DNA of 64,000 nucleotides from Actinomadura hallensis (GCF_006716765.1 NZ_VFPO01000001.1:5952001-6016000), one strand, 5' to 3'. Counted from the first letter of the stretch, positions 1 to 8,001 are shown. Numbers and translations are program-made. Notes: generated by a model from the sequence alone, not told the origin.

Positions 1-480
1 TACGCGATGACGGGCTGGCGCGTCGGCTGGCTGATCGGCCCGGCGGACGTGGTGAAGGCCGCGGCCAACCTCCAGTCGCACGCGACGTCCAACGTGGCGA
101 ACGTGTCGCAGGCCGCGGCGCTCGCGGCGGTCACCGGCGACCTGTCCGCGGTGGCGGAGATGCGCGAGTCGTTCGACCGGCGCCGCAGGACGATCGTGCG
201 GATGCTGAACGAGATTCCGGGCGTGGTGTGCCCCGAGCCGGAGGGCGCGTTCTACGCCTACCCGTCGGTCAAGGAGCTGCTGGGCAAGGAGCTCCGCGGC
301 AAGCGTCCCGAGACGTCGGTGGAGCTCGCCGCGCTGATCCTGGAGGAGGCGGAGGTCGCGCTGGTGCCGGGCGAGGCGTTCGGCACGCCGGGGTACTTCC
401 GCCTGTCGTACGCGCTCGGCGACGACGACCTGGTCGAGGGCGTCTCGCGCGTCGCGAAGCTGCTGTCCGAGGTCGGCTGA
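1..480 (+). CDS. aspC: Pyridoxal-phosphate aminotransferase, aspartate aminotransferase-like (3' part, 5' end outside window)
   Basis: This is the C-terminal 159 residues of a fold-type I aminotransferase of the AspC/class I-II family. These cytoplasmic enzymes move the amino group between aspartate (or similar) and 2-oxoglutarate. The window opens at YAMTGWRVGW, the stretch that normally follows the PLP-binding Lys within two residues, so the catalytic Lys lies just outside. The Arg in MTGWR (PLP phosphate) and the Arg in YFRLSYALG (substrate carboxylate) are visible. Family members are near 400 residues, so about 60% is missing. Substrate specificity cannot be read from this part. In streptomycetes an aspC lies beside an adenosine deaminase gene and secE; here a sigma-factor cassette separates it from the deaminase gene. 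Confidence 0.9.
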   Translation, partial: YAMTGWRVGWLIGPADVVKAAANLQSHATSNVANVSQAAALAAVTGDLSAVAEMRESFDRRRRTIVRMLNEIPGVVCPEPEGAFYAYPSVKELLGKELRGKRPETSVELAALILEEAEVALVPGEAFGTPGYFRLSYALGDDDLVEGVSRVAKLLSEVG

Positions 481-499
481 ACCCCCGTTGCCCGTCCGG

Positions 500-547
500 C
501 GCGCTGTCCGTACGGCGCGCTGTCCGTACGGCGCGCTGTCCGTACGG
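500..547. repeat. Three tandem copies of a 16-bp unit
   Basis: Three exact head-to-tail copies of CGCGCTGTCCGTACGG lie just past the aminotransferase stop codon. They fall in the 3' spacer between convergent genes. No function is evident; slippage-type expansion is the simplest explanation. Confidence 0.9.
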
Positions 548-577
548 CGCGGCCGGACGCGCATCAGGCGGCAGGTG

Positions 578-610
578 ACCGGCCCCGGCGCACGACGCAC
601 CGGGGCCGGT
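578..610 (+). terminator. Hairpin between convergent genes
   Basis: A perfect 11-bp stem (ACCGGCCCCGG at 578-588 with CCGGGGCCGGT at 600-610) with an 11-nt loop lies between the aminotransferase stop and the convergent gene at 682-1440. There is no U-tract, which is usual for actinobacterial terminators. Confidence 0.65.
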
Positions 611-681
611 TCCGTGGGGAGCGGGTCTTCGCCCTGGTCGTGCCCGCATCGGCCTGCCGGCACGGGGTCACGGGACGGCGC

Positions 682-1440
682 TCATGGCCGGACGCCCTCG
701 GCGATCCGCATCAGCTGGTCCCTGACCGACCCGCCGGCCGACACGGTCACCCCGACGCCGGGCCGGGCGAGCCAGGAGATCTGGCGTCCCGAGCCGGGAC
801 GCTCGGCGGTGAGCGCGGGCGCGTCCCCCACCGAGGTGCGGCCGGGGAGTCCGGGCGACTTCATCAGGTCGCGCGGGTCGCTGAGCCCGCCGCCCCTCAC
901 CACGGCGATCTCCAGCCACCCCGCGCTTCCGCGCCAGTTGCACGTCGTGGTCTCGCGCTCGGCGCCCTCCACGACGGTGCAGGGTCCCGTGGGGGCGAGC
1001 CCGTCCGGGACGTAGCCGATCCAGCGCGGCAGGTCGTCCACGACCGTGCCGGGGCCGTCGGGCTCGCGCGGGTCCTCGCCCGCGCCGCTCGCCGTGGGCC
1101 GGGCCTCCGGTTCCGGCGGGGTTCCCGCCCCGGGCTCCTCCTGCGCTGACGGAGTTCCGGAGGGGCCCGGGGCGGGCGGCCGTCCCGGCTGCTCGGGCGC
1201 GGGGCCGCCGTCCGCTGATCGGGCGGTCCCGGGGTTCCCGGCAGGTGTGGCCCGGAACGACTGGTAGGCGGGCGTCAGGGCGACCGCGGCGACCGAGGCC
1301 GCGGCGACCGCCGCCGCCGCGTGGATCCGTGTCCTGCGGCGCCGGTGCCGGCGTTTCACGTCGGCGACGAGCGACGGAGGCGCGGTGGTGCCCGCCACCT
1401 CCTCGGCCATGGCCTTCCGCAGTTCGCTCTCCAGGTCCAT
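682..1440 (-). CDS. Membrane-anchored protein of unknown function encoded behind a SigE-family sigma factor
   Basis: The 252-residue product is not recognised by family. A short cytoplasmic N-terminus (1-28) with a basic RRHRRRRTR patch precedes one hydrophobic segment (about 39-57). A Pro/Gly/Glu-rich linker follows (about 65-135), then an outer domain containing two Cys (PCTVVEG and TTTCNW). The start is an ATG three bases after the upstream sigma-factor stop, so the two genes are almost certainly co-transcribed. The arrangement resembles sigma factor plus membrane partner (anti-sigma-like) pairs, but no zinc-binding HxxxCxxC motif is present, so an anti-sigma role is only a guess. Confidence 0.75.
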   Translation of the reverse strand: MDLESELRKAMAEEVAGTTAPPSLVADVKRRHRRRRTRIHAAAAVAAASVAAVALTPAYQSFRATPAGNPGTARSADGGPAPEQPGRPPAPGPSGTPSAQEEPGAGTPPEPEARPTASGAGEDPREPDGPGTVVDDLPRWIGYVPDGLAPTGPCTVVEGAERETTTCNWRGSAGWLEIAVVRGGGLSDPRDLMKSPGLPGRTSVGDAPALTAERPGSGRQISWLARPGVGVTVSAGGSVRDQLMRIAEGVRP

Positions 1441-1443
1441 CGC

Positions 1444-1953
1444 TCATCCCCCAAGTGGCGCCAGGTTTCTGTCGAGGCGTTCCCGGAGCCTGGCGAGCCC
1501 CCGGGACGCCTGGCTCTTGACCGTTCCGACCGAACAGCCGAGCGCCTCCGCCGTCTCCGCCTCCGAGAGGTCCTCCCAGAAGCGCAGGACCAGCACCGCC
1601 CGCTGTCTCGGGCCGAGCCTGCGCAGCTCCTCCATGAGCGTCCCCCTCAGCTCGACGGCGTGGTTCGGCGACACCCCCGGCGTCTCCGGGAGCCGCGCCA
1701 TGTGGATCTCCTTCAGGACCTTCCAGCGGCGGGCGCGGCTGATCACGAGATTGACCAGGATCCGGCGGACGTAGGGCTCGGGGTCGCTGCCGGGTTCGAT
1801 CCGTCCCCAGTGCCGGTACGCCTTCTCCAGCGCGGTCTGCAGGACGTCCTCGGCGTCCTGCCGGGCCCCGCACATCAGCGACGCGGTGCGCAGCAGGGCA
1901 TCGCCGCGCGCCGCCACGAACTCCACGAACGACTCGTCGTCTCGACGCCCCAC
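1444..1953 (-). CDS. ECF RNA polymerase sigma factor, SigE family
   Basis: The 169-residue group 4 (ECF) sigma factor directs RNA polymerase to a special promoter set. Region 2 runs from DDESFVEFVAARG through AEDVLQTALEKAYRHW. Region 4 has PRQRAVLVLRFWEDLSEAETAEALGCSVGTVKSQASRG, a helix-turn-helix, without a C-terminal extension. The GTG start at 1953 is chosen because GGAG lies four bases upstream and because the open frame further upstream is non-homologous. The gene heads a two-gene unit with 682-1440, and a secreted or anchored protein gene (2082-2996) precedes it. Target promoters are unknown. Confidence 0.88.
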   Translation of the reverse strand: MGRRDDESFVEFVAARGDALLRTASLMCGARQDAEDVLQTALEKAYRHWGRIEPGSDPEPYVRRILVNLVISRARRWKVLKEIHMARLPETPGVSPNHAVELRGTLMEELRRLGPRQRAVLVLRFWEDLSEAETAEALGCSVGTVKSQASRGLARLRERLDRNLAPLGG

Positions 1954-1999
1954 TGTGCTCCGTTCCGGGTCAGCGCTAATCCGGCCGGTCTTCCCTGTG

Positions 2000-2029
2000 G
2001 GTGGGCGGCTCCGCGCCGAGCCGCCCACC
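2000..2029 (-). terminator. Hairpin between the 2082-2996 gene and the sigma-factor gene
   Basis: A perfect 11-bp stem (2000-2010 with 2019-2029, arms GGTGGGCGGCT and AGCCGCCCACC) with an 8-nt loop lies downstream of the minus-strand gene 2082-2996. It has no U-tract and may attenuate rather than stop transcription. Confidence 0.5.
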
Positions 2030-2081
2030 ACGTCCTTCTTCTGTCGGCATCCTTCTGCCGGGCCCGTCCGGCCCGGTCCGG

Positions 2082-2996
2082 CTAACCGGCCCGGGTCAGG
2101 GCGGCGGTGACGTTCTCGAGGTCGCCCGCGAGGGCGGGGCTGCCGCTCACGAGCAGCGACCGGCCGTCCGGTGCGGGCAGCAGCACGGCGCCGCGCTCCT
2201 TGAAGATCCAGCCGGTCGTGCCCCGCACGTCGACGGGTGCGCCCTTTCCGGGCAGGTCCAGCGCCCGCCGCAGCTGGTCCCGCGTCATCCCGGCGGGGGT
2301 CTTGAGCGTCTGGACGGTGACCCACCGGCCGGTCCGGTCGGTCCACTTCTGCGTGACGGCGCAGATGTTCTGCTCGCGCAGGTCGGCGGAGCTCGGGACG
2401 GTCGAGACGTGGCGCAGGCCCTTCGCCAGCATGACCGTCCGCTCGACCGGGCCGCCGACCTTCACCGCGGGCTTCAGCGTGCTGCAGTCGAGCCGGGGCA
2501 CGGCGGGCACGCGGGGCTCGGCCGGGACCTGGGCGGGCCGCTTGACCGCCGGAGCGCCCTTCCGCGCCTCGTCGCCGGGCTTCTCGGACGGGGGGCAGAC
2601 CGGGAGGTCGGCCCGGAGCTCGTCCTTCACGTCCGGCAGTTCGGCATCCGGCAGCTTCGCGCCGGGGACCTTCGCGCCTTCGAGCCCGGTCTCGGGCACG
2701 TCCGCCTTCGGCAGGTCCCGGGTGACGGGGCTCTGCTCCAGCTGCCGCTGCACCTGCTTCTCCGCGCCGGTCTCCGGGAGCTTGGCGTCGGGCAGGTCCG
2801 GCTTGGCCGGCAGGCACGTCGGGGTGGCGCCGGGCCGCGCGTCCTCCAGAGTGCGCTCCACCGCCGTGGTCCCGGAGCTCTGCGGCCGGAGGTCCGCCTC
2901 CTGGTGGGAGCCGGTCATCGCCCACGTGGCGCCGCCGCCCACGGCGACCGTTCCGACGGCGGACGCCGCGATCAGAGCGGCCTTCAGCGTCATCAT
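2082..2996 (-). CDS. Exported or membrane-anchored protein of unknown function
   Basis: The 304-residue product has an N-terminal hydrophobic segment (about residues 4-27, MTLKAALIAASAVGTVAVGG) that acts as a signal or anchor. A long low-complexity middle follows, rich in Pro, Lys, Glu and Leu, with recurring PDAKLPETG-, KADVPETG- and PDAELPDV-like units. The folded C-terminal domain (about 185-304) includes DCSTLKPAVKVGG, ICAVTQKWTDRTG and GTTGWIFKERGAVLL. The start is the first of two adjacent ATGs (2996), with AAGGGA eight bases upstream; the frame is open further upstream but lacks a ribosome site. It probably belongs with the downstream sigma-factor genes as a cell-surface unit. Function is unknown. 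Confidence 0.75.
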   Translation of the reverse strand: MMTLKAALIAASAVGTVAVGGGATWAMTGSHQEADLRPQSSGTTAVERTLEDARPGATPTCLPAKPDLPDAKLPETGAEKQVQRQLEQSPVTRDLPKADVPETGLEGAKVPGAKLPDAELPDVKDELRADLPVCPPSEKPGDEARKGAPAVKRPAQVPAEPRVPAVPRLDCSTLKPAVKVGGPVERTVMLAKGLRHVSTVPSSADLREQNICAVTQKWTDRTGRWVTVQTLKTPAGMTRDQLRRALDLPGKGAPVDVRGTTGWIFKERGAVLLPAPDGRSLLVSGSPALAGDLENVTAALTRAG

Positions 2997-3233
2997 CGTG
3001 TGTCCCTTCTGCCCGTGCACTTCCTGCGGGGGTTGCCTGGTATCTCTCTGGCGCCCCTCGTATACGCACGGTGTCCATCGGGGGTTGCACGCGATTCCGA
3101 AGAATTTTCCGGTGGCCATGCGACGGTATGGCCGCGGAGAGTCATACGAGGTAGTCCGGAGTGGTGATCCTGGCCGTCAGGGGGTTCGACGGCGCGGATC
3201 ACCCGGCAGCATTGGCACATGGAGGCCCCTACC

Positions 3234-4283
3234 GTGTCAGCTCGTCCCGCCGGGGAGGTGCGGGGTTCCGTCCGGCGGGACGTGGCCCTGCTGCCCAAGG
3301 CGCATCTGCATCTGCACTTCACCGGGTCGATGCGGCATTCAACGCTCGTCGAACTCGCCGCCGAGCACGGCGTCCACCTGCCCGACGCCCTCGTCGAGGA
3401 CTGGCCGCCCCGCCTGCACGCGACCGACGAGCGCGGCTGGTTCCGGTTCCAGCGGCTGTACGACATCGCCCGCTCGGTGCTGCAAACGCCCGACGACCTG
3501 CGCCGCCTGCTGCGGGAGACGGCCGAGGACGAGGCCGCGGAAGGGTCGGGCTGGCTGGAGATCCAGGTCGACCCGAGCGGGTACGCGGCCAGGTTCGGCG
3601 GGCTGACGCCCACGGTCGAGCTGATGCTGGACGCGGTGCGGGAGGCGTCCGAGGCCACCGGCGTCGGCATCGGCGTGGTGATCGCCGCGAACCGGACGCG
3701 GCACCCGCTGGACGCCAAGACCCTCGCCCGGCTGGCCCTGCAGTACACCGACCAGGGCGTCGTCGGGTTCGGCCTCTCCAACGACGAGCGGCGGGGACGG
3801 GCCTACGACTTCGAGGGCGCGTTCCGGATCGCCAGGCGCGGCGGGCTGATCTCGGCCCCGCACGGCGGCGAGCTGCTCGGGCCGGCGAGCGTCCGGGAGT
3901 GCCTGGAGACGCTGCACGCCGACCGGATCGGGCACGGCGTCCGCGCCGTGGAGGACCCGGCGCTCCTGGAGCAGATCGTCCAGCGCGGGGTGACGCTGGA
4001 GGTGTGCCCGGCGTCGAACGTGGGGCTCGGGGTGGCGGAGACGGCGGCGGACGTGCCGGTGCGGCGGCTGTACGAGGCGGGCGCGTCCATCGCGCTGGGC
4101 GCCGACGACCCGCTGCTGTTCGGTTCGCGGCTCGCCGTCCAGTACGAGCTCGCCCGGACCGAGCACGGCTTCTCCGACGCCGAGCTGGCGGACCTGGCGC
4201 GCCAGTCGATCCGGGCGTCGATGGCGCCGGAGGACGTGCGGAAGAGGCTGCTCGCGGGCGTCGACGCCTGGCTGGCCGGCTGA
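3234..4283 (+). CDS. add: Adenosine deaminase-family amidohydrolase
   Basis: The 349-residue zinc-dependent deaminase of the adenosine/adenine deaminase family is a cytoplasmic purine-salvage enzyme. Seen in order are the metal-binding HLHLHFTGSM near the N-terminus, the catalytic HGGE, the IGHGV metal His, and ALGADDPLLF, which carries the metal-binding Asp pair. The GTG at 3234 is preferred over the in-frame ATG at 3219 because GGAGG (3221-3225) sits eight bases before the GTG and overlaps that ATG. The adenosine substrate is inferred; adenine or 6-amino-6-deoxyfutalosine deaminase cannot be excluded from motifs alone. It is convergent with the GntR gene. Confidence 0.85.
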   Translation: MSARPAGEVRGSVRRDVALLPKAHLHLHFTGSMRHSTLVELAAEHGVHLPDALVEDWPPRLHATDERGWFRFQRLYDIARSVLQTPDDLRRLLRETAEDEAAEGSGWLEIQVDPSGYAARFGGLTPTVELMLDAVREASEATGVGIGVVIAANRTRHPLDAKTLARLALQYTDQGVVGFGLSNDERRGRAYDFEGAFRIARRGGLISAPHGGELLGPASVRECLETLHADRIGHGVRAVEDPALLEQIVQRGVTLEVCPASNVGLGVAETAADVPVRRLYEAGASIALGADDPLLFGSRLAVQYELARTEHGFSDAELADLARQSIRASMAPEDVRKRLLAGVDAWLAG

Positions 4284-4321
4284 GCGCGGCTCCCGGGGAG
4301 GGCGGGCGGCCGGCCGGGCCG

Positions 4322-5023
4322 CTACTCGGCGGGGCGCCACATCCCGCGGCGTTCGAGATGGGCCACCAGCAGTTCGCCGACGCGGACGACGTGGTCGCGC
4401 ATCCGCTCGGCGACCGTGCCCGCGTCCCCGTCCCGCAGCGCCGCCAGGATCCGCTCATGGTCGCGCATCGCGACGCCGGGCCAGTGCGGAAGCCTCCCGT
4501 AGAGCCCGCGCGGGACGTACCGGGCGGCCGTCCCGAGGGACCAGGCGAGCTTCGCCGAGTCGGCGGCCAGGTTGATCTCCCGGTGGAAGCGGTGGTTGTG
4601 CTCCTCCATCAGGTCGAGTCTCCGCGCGGCGTCGGCACGTTCCAGTTCGCGGTGGAGCGCGTCCAGGCGACCCAGCCCCTCCGGGCCGATCCGGGGCGTT
4701 GCGCGGGCGGCCAGCTCCGCGGCGATGCCCGCCTGCACCCAGAACAGGTCCTGGACGTCCCGTTTCGACAGCGGCGCGACGACGAACCCGCGTCTCGGCT
4801 CCAGGACGACGAACCCCTCGCTGCGCAGCGACTTCAGCGCCTCCCTGACCGGGGTGACGCTGACGCCGAACTCCAGGGCGAGCCGTTCCAGCCGCAGGCG
4901 CTCGCCGGGCCGGACGCGGCCGTCGAGGATCAGCTCGCGGATGCGGGCGGCGGCCTCGTCGCCCAGCTGGAGGCGCGTGCCGAGCGCCCGCCGGGGAGCG
5001 GGGGAGGGTGCGGGCAGGGCCAC
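4322..5023 (-). CDS. GntR-family transcriptional regulator, FadR/FCD subfamily
   Basis: The 233-residue DNA-binding regulator has a winged helix in residues about 20-85 (LILDGRVRPGERL, FGVSVTPVREALKSLRSEGFVVL) followed by an all-helical FCD ligand domain. The FCD metal/ligand His residues are visible in EEHNHRFHREI, RDHERILAAL and MRDHV. The GTG start at 5023 has GGGAG nine bases upstream. The gene is alone on its strand between the deaminase gene and murB, and the ligand is unknown. FCD regulators usually respond to organic acids and repress adjacent catabolic genes; no obvious catabolic operon is adjacent here. Confidence 0.88.
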   Translation of the reverse strand: MALPAPSPAPRRALGTRLQLGDEAAARIRELILDGRVRPGERLRLERLALEFGVSVTPVREALKSLRSEGFVVLEPRRGFVVAPLSKRDVQDLFWVQAGIAAELAARATPRIGPEGLGRLDALHRELERADAARRLDLMEEHNHRFHREINLAADSAKLAWSLGTAARYVPRGLYGRLPHWPGVAMRDHERILAALRDGDAGTVAERMRDHVVRVGELLVAHLERRGMWRPAE

Positions 5024-5094
5024 GTGGTCGAACTCCCGTCCGGGCCCTCCCGCGGCCCGACCCCGCGGTCGTCGAGGGCCCTGACTCCATGGTT

Positions 5095-5126
5095 CCCGCC
5101 CCGCGGCCCTTTCAGCCGCGGGCGGG
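5095..5126 (-). terminator. Hairpin downstream of murB
   Basis: An 11-bp GC stem with one bulged C (5095-5106 with 5116-5126) and loop CCCTTTCAG lies 147 bases past the murB stop and before the GntR gene on the same strand. Confidence 0.5.
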
Positions 5127-5272
5127 CGAGCGTTCAGGCCATGACGCCTTCGGCGATCAGCGGGACGCCGAAGGCCGCGAATCCGGCGGCGCCGTACTCG
5201 ATGACCCGCCCGGGAAGCCTCTTCCCGCCCGTCAGGCTGGACGGGTCGGCGGTGGCGGGCCGTGGACCCTGG

Positions 5273-6340
5273 TCAGAGGGTGACGCCGACGAGGACCGGC
5301 TCGTTGACCAGCTCGACGCCGAACGCGTCGCGGACGCCTCGGCGCACCTCGCGGGCGAGCGCCAGGAGGTCGGCGGTCTTGGCGCCGCCCGGGTTGGTGA
5401 GGGCGAGGGTGTGCTTGGTGGAGATGCGCGCCGCGCCGACGGTGTGGCCCTTGCCGAAGCCGGCGCGGTCGATCAGCCAGGCGGCGGACGTCTTGACCCG
5501 GCCCCCGTCCTCCGGGTAGCGCGGGAACGTGACGTCCGGGCCGAGCCGCTCGGCGACGCGGCGCTCCAGCTCGGCGAGCTGGCCCGGGTCGAGAACGGGG
5601 TTGGTGAAGAACGACCCGGCGCTGCGGGTGTCGGGGTCGGCCGGGTCGAGGACCATGCCCTTGCCGCGCCGCAGGTCGAGGACCGCGTCGCGCGCCTCCT
5701 TCAGCGGCACCCGGTCGCCCGTCCGGACGCCGAGCTTCTTCGCCAGCTCCGCGTACGCGATGGGCTGCGACTCCTCGGCCTCGTGCAGCGCGTACGTGAC
5801 GTCCAGGACGACGTACCGGTCGTTGCCCTTGAAGACGCTGTTCCGGTAGGTGAAGCGGCAGTCGTCCGGGCCGAGCGCGACGACGGTGCGGGTCTCCCGG
5901 TCGTACGCGCGGACCTCGACGATCGTCTCGCTGACGTCCTGGCCGTAGGCGCCGACGTTCTGGATCGGGGTCGCGCCGACGCGCCCGGGGATGCCGGACA
6001 GGCACTCGACGCCGGACAGGCCGTCGGCGACGCAGCGGGCGACGAAGGGGTCCCAGTCCTCACCGGCCTGGACCCGGACGAGGACCGTGTCGTTCTCCGC
6101 GGCGACGCGTTCGGTGCCGCGGGTGCCGACGTGGACGACGGTGCCGGGGAACCCGTCGTCGGAGACCACCAGGTTGCTGCCGCCGCCGAGCACGAGGACG
6201 GGTTCGCCCTCCTCGTCGGCCCTGCGGACGGCGCCGACGAGCTCCGCCTCCGTCGTCGCCTCGACGAACCGGCGGGCGGGGCCGCCGAGCCTCAGCGTGG
6301 TGTATCCGGCCAGGTTCACCTCTTCAGCGAACACCGCCAC
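5273..6340 (-). CDS. murB: UDP-N-acetylenolpyruvoylglucosamine reductase (MurB)
   Basis: The 355-residue FAD-dependent reductase makes UDP-N-acetylmuramate, the second committed step of peptidoglycan precursor synthesis in the cytoplasm. The FAD domain has VLGGGSNLVVSD and SGIPGRVGATPIQNVGAYGQ. YRNSVFK, the catalytic Ser region SAGSFFTNP and the C-terminal NEPVLVG Glu are all present, which fits a type I enzyme of normal length. The GTG at 6340 is chosen because GGGAGGGG lies just upstream and the residues before it are non-homologous arginine-rich sequence. It lies on the same strand as hadAB/rpmG but is separated from them by two strong hairpins. Confidence 0.95.
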   Translation of the reverse strand: MAVFAEEVNLAGYTTLRLGGPARRFVEATTEAELVGAVRRADEEGEPVLVLGGGSNLVVSDDGFPGTVVHVGTRGTERVAAENDTVLVRVQAGEDWDPFVARCVADGLSGVECLSGIPGRVGATPIQNVGAYGQDVSETIVEVRAYDRETRTVVALGPDDCRFTYRNSVFKGNDRYVVLDVTYALHEAEESQPIAYAELAKKLGVRTGDRVPLKEARDAVLDLRRGKGMVLDPADPDTRSAGSFFTNPVLDPGQLAELERRVAERLGPDVTFPRYPEDGGRVKTSAAWLIDRAGFGKGHTVGAARISTKHTLALTNPGGAKTADLLALAREVRRGVRDAFGVELVNEPVLVGVTL

Positions 6341-6396
6341 GTGTTCCCCTCCCGTACGTGCCCGGTCACTCGCCGCGCCGGCCGCCCGCGTGCGTT

Positions 6397-6453
6397 CCGC
6401 GGCGCCCCGGACCGGGGCGCCGCGGGGCACCGGCCGGCCGCGCCGGCCGGTGC
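6397..6453 (-). terminator. Two consecutive strong hairpins between hadB-like gene and murB
   Basis: The first is a perfect 11-bp stem (6427-6437 with 6443-6453, loop CCGCG). The second is a 29-nt near-perfect palindrome (14-nt arms 6397-6410 and 6412-6425 around one base). On the minus strand they follow the hadB-like stop at 6470. There is no U-tract; together they would form a robust actinobacterial terminator. Confidence 0.7.
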
Positions 6454-6469
6454 GTCGCCTCGGTGCGGT

Positions 6470-6895
6470 TCAGGCGAGCTTGACGACCGCCTTCGCGCGC
6501 GTGAGGACCTTCTGGTCGTTCGACTTGGCGGTGAGCGCCACGACGACCTTGTTGTCGTCGAGCTTCTCCTCCACCTGGCCGCTGATCTCCAGGGTCGCGC
6601 CGCCCTCGTCGGGGACGACGACCGGTGAGGAGAACCGTACCCCGTAGTCGACCACGGCGCCCGGGTCGCCGACCCAGTCGGTGACGAACCGCCCGCCCTG
6701 CGCCATCGTGTACATGCCGTGCGCGATGACGTCCGGCAGCCCCACGGACTTCGCGAAGGACTCGCGCCAGTGGATGGGGTTGAAGTCCCCGGACGCGCCC
6801 GCGTACATGACGAGGTTGGCGCGGTCGATCTTGTAGGTCTGGGCCGGGATCTCGGTGCCCACCTCGACGTCGGCGTACTTCACCTTCGCGGTCAT
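6470..6895 (-). CDS. hadB: MaoC-like (R)-hydroxyacyl dehydratase subunit, HadB-like
   Basis: The 141-residue hot-dog-fold protein carries the hydratase catalytic motif GDFNPIHWR (Asp...His), as in HadB/MaoC-type 3-hydroxyacyl-ACP dehydratases of fatty acid elongation. Its start overlaps the stop of the upstream hadA-like gene by one base, so a HadA-HadB heterodimer is likely. In mycobacteria the order rpmG-hadA-hadB is also found, which supports the assignment. Which acyl chain it serves in this organism is unknown; nothing here points to mycolic acid synthesis. Confidence 0.85.
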   Translation of the reverse strand: MTAKVKYADVEVGTEIPAQTYKIDRANLVMYAGASGDFNPIHWRESFAKSVGLPDVIAHGMYTMAQGGRFVTDWVGDPGAVVDYGVRFSSPVVVPDEGGATLEISGQVEEKLDDNKVVVALTAKSNDQKVLTRAKAVVKLA

Positions 6896-7332
6896 CAGGC
6901 CCCCCGCTCCACGATCGTGTTGTAGGTCTTGCAGATGTGCTCGCCCTCGACGGTGTTGATGTCGGTCTCGATGACCATCTTCTCGTTGTTGCCGATCGAC
7001 TTGATCTCGGTGATCGTCGAGGTGCAGGTGACGACGTCCCCGGCGCGCATGGGACGGGTGTACTCGAACCGCTGCTCGCCGTGGACGACCATCGCGTAGT
7101 TCAGGTTGAGGTCGGGGTCGGCGAGGGCGGCGTTGCCGAGGGACACGACGATCGGGAAGGTCGGCGGCGCGATGACGTCGGGGTGACCGGCCGCCTTCGC
7201 CGCCTCCTGGTCGCGGTAGAGCGGGTTCGGGTCGCCGATCGCGTCCGCGAACTCGCGGATCTTCACGCGGCTGACCTCGTACGGCTCGGTGGGCGGGAAG
7301 CTCCGCCCGATGAAGTCACGGTTGAGTGCCAT
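6895..7332 (-). CDS. hadA: FAS1-type dehydratase subunit, HadA-like (catalytic-dead partner type)
   Basis: The 145-residue hot-dog protein of the MaoC-like N-terminal dehydratase family includes REFADAIGDPNPLYRD, a substrate-binding rather than catalytic version that lacks the Asp-x4-His pair, and HGEQRFEYTRPMRAGD. HadA subunits pair with HadB to dehydrate 3-hydroxyacyl carriers. The ATG start has GGAGGGAC about nine bases upstream. The gene is the first of a two-gene unit, with rpmG further upstream on the same strand. Confidence 0.85.
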   Translation of the reverse strand: MALNRDFIGRSFPPTEPYEVSRVKIREFADAIGDPNPLYRDQEAAKAAGHPDVIAPPTFPIVVSLGNAALADPDLNLNYAMVVHGEQRFEYTRPMRAGDVVTCTSTITEIKSIGNNEKMVIETDINTVEGEHICKTYNTIVERGA

Positions 7333-7715
7333 GCAATCCCGTCCCTCCAGGTCGAACAGGGTTTCGTGCCCTGCCGGGCACGCTGATTCGTCTCGGACGG
7401 ACGGTAACAGAATGACGTTCAGCCCGCCCTCGCGGGTCTCATCGTCGAGGACGGGCCGGTGGGTGTTCCAGAGGCAAGCCCGCGAGAAGCGGTTGCCCGG
7501 ACGGCCGGACCGGGCACGGGAGCGGCCGGTGGACGACGCTCACGGACACCGTGCGGTGCCGGTCGGCGGACGTCGTTCACGGGCCTGGGCGGCGTGCGCC
7601 CGGCCGCCGCGGCTCCCGGCGCGGACTGCGCCGCGAGGCGGACGGTGCGGTCAGGCCCGGTGCGTCCGGGCCCGGCGCGACCGCGGGGCCGCGCCCCGTC
7701 CGCCGGGACGCGGGG
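7333..7715. other. Non-coding spacer between rpmG and the hadA-like gene
   Basis: These 383 bases contain no open frame with recognisable homology. The part next to hadA (7333-7420) is less GC-rich and should hold its promoter and ribosome site. The middle is extremely GC-rich with several short G/C inverted repeats (for example CGGGGC/GCCCCG at 7684-7698) that may end rpmG transcripts. Confidence 0.5.
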
Positions 7716-7880
7716 TCAGCGCGTCTCCCGGTGCGGACGGTGCGTCCGGCAGTTGGGGCAGTACTTCTTGATCTCGAGGCGGTCCGGGTCGTTGCGCCGG
7801 TTCTTCCGCGTGATGTAGTTGCGGTGCTTGCACTCCTGGCAGGCCAGCGTGATCTTCGGCCGGACGTCGGTGGCAGCCAC
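7716..7880 (-). CDS. rpmG: 50S ribosomal protein L33
   Basis: The 54-residue product is a large-subunit ribosomal protein of the zinc-ribbon (C+) type. Two CxxC knuckles (Cys14/17 in CQEC and Cys41/44 in CPNC) bind zinc. The sequence MAATDVRPKITLACQECKHR is typical L33. The GTG start at 7880 follows GAAAGG at about ten bases. It lies downstream of tRNA-Met and tRNA-Thr on the same strand, as in many actinobacteria. The presence of Cys implies it is the zinc-replete form; a Cys-free paralogue would be elsewhere if present. Confidence 0.95.
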   Translation of the reverse strand: MAATDVRPKITLACQECKHRNYITRKNRRNDPDRLEIKKYCPNCRTHRPHRETR

Positions 7881-7921
7881 GTTGGAGTGCCTTTCTCAAC
7901 TGGGGAATGGGACTTCGGACC

Positions 7922-7990
7922 ACGGCCGCCCGCGTGGGCGGCCGTCGGTACGGCACCCGGCCCGCCTCACCCCCGGAACCGGGGGTGAGG
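7922..7990 (-). terminator. Tandem hairpins after tRNA-Met
   Basis: There are two perfect 10-bp stems: CCTCACCCCC/GGGGGTGAGG at 7965-7974 and 7981-7990 (6-nt loop), then ACGGCCGCCC/GGGCGGCCGT at 7922-7931 and 7936-7945 (4-nt loop). Both are downstream of tRNA-Met on the minus strand and upstream of rpmG. Confidence 0.65.
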
Positions 7991-8001
7991 GACCTGGGTA
8001 G

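Noticed and set aside
5232..6005. Long minus-strand open frame of 257 codons
   Set aside because: It is Arg/Pro-rich and fully inside murB in another frame, typical of shadow frames in GC-rich DNA.
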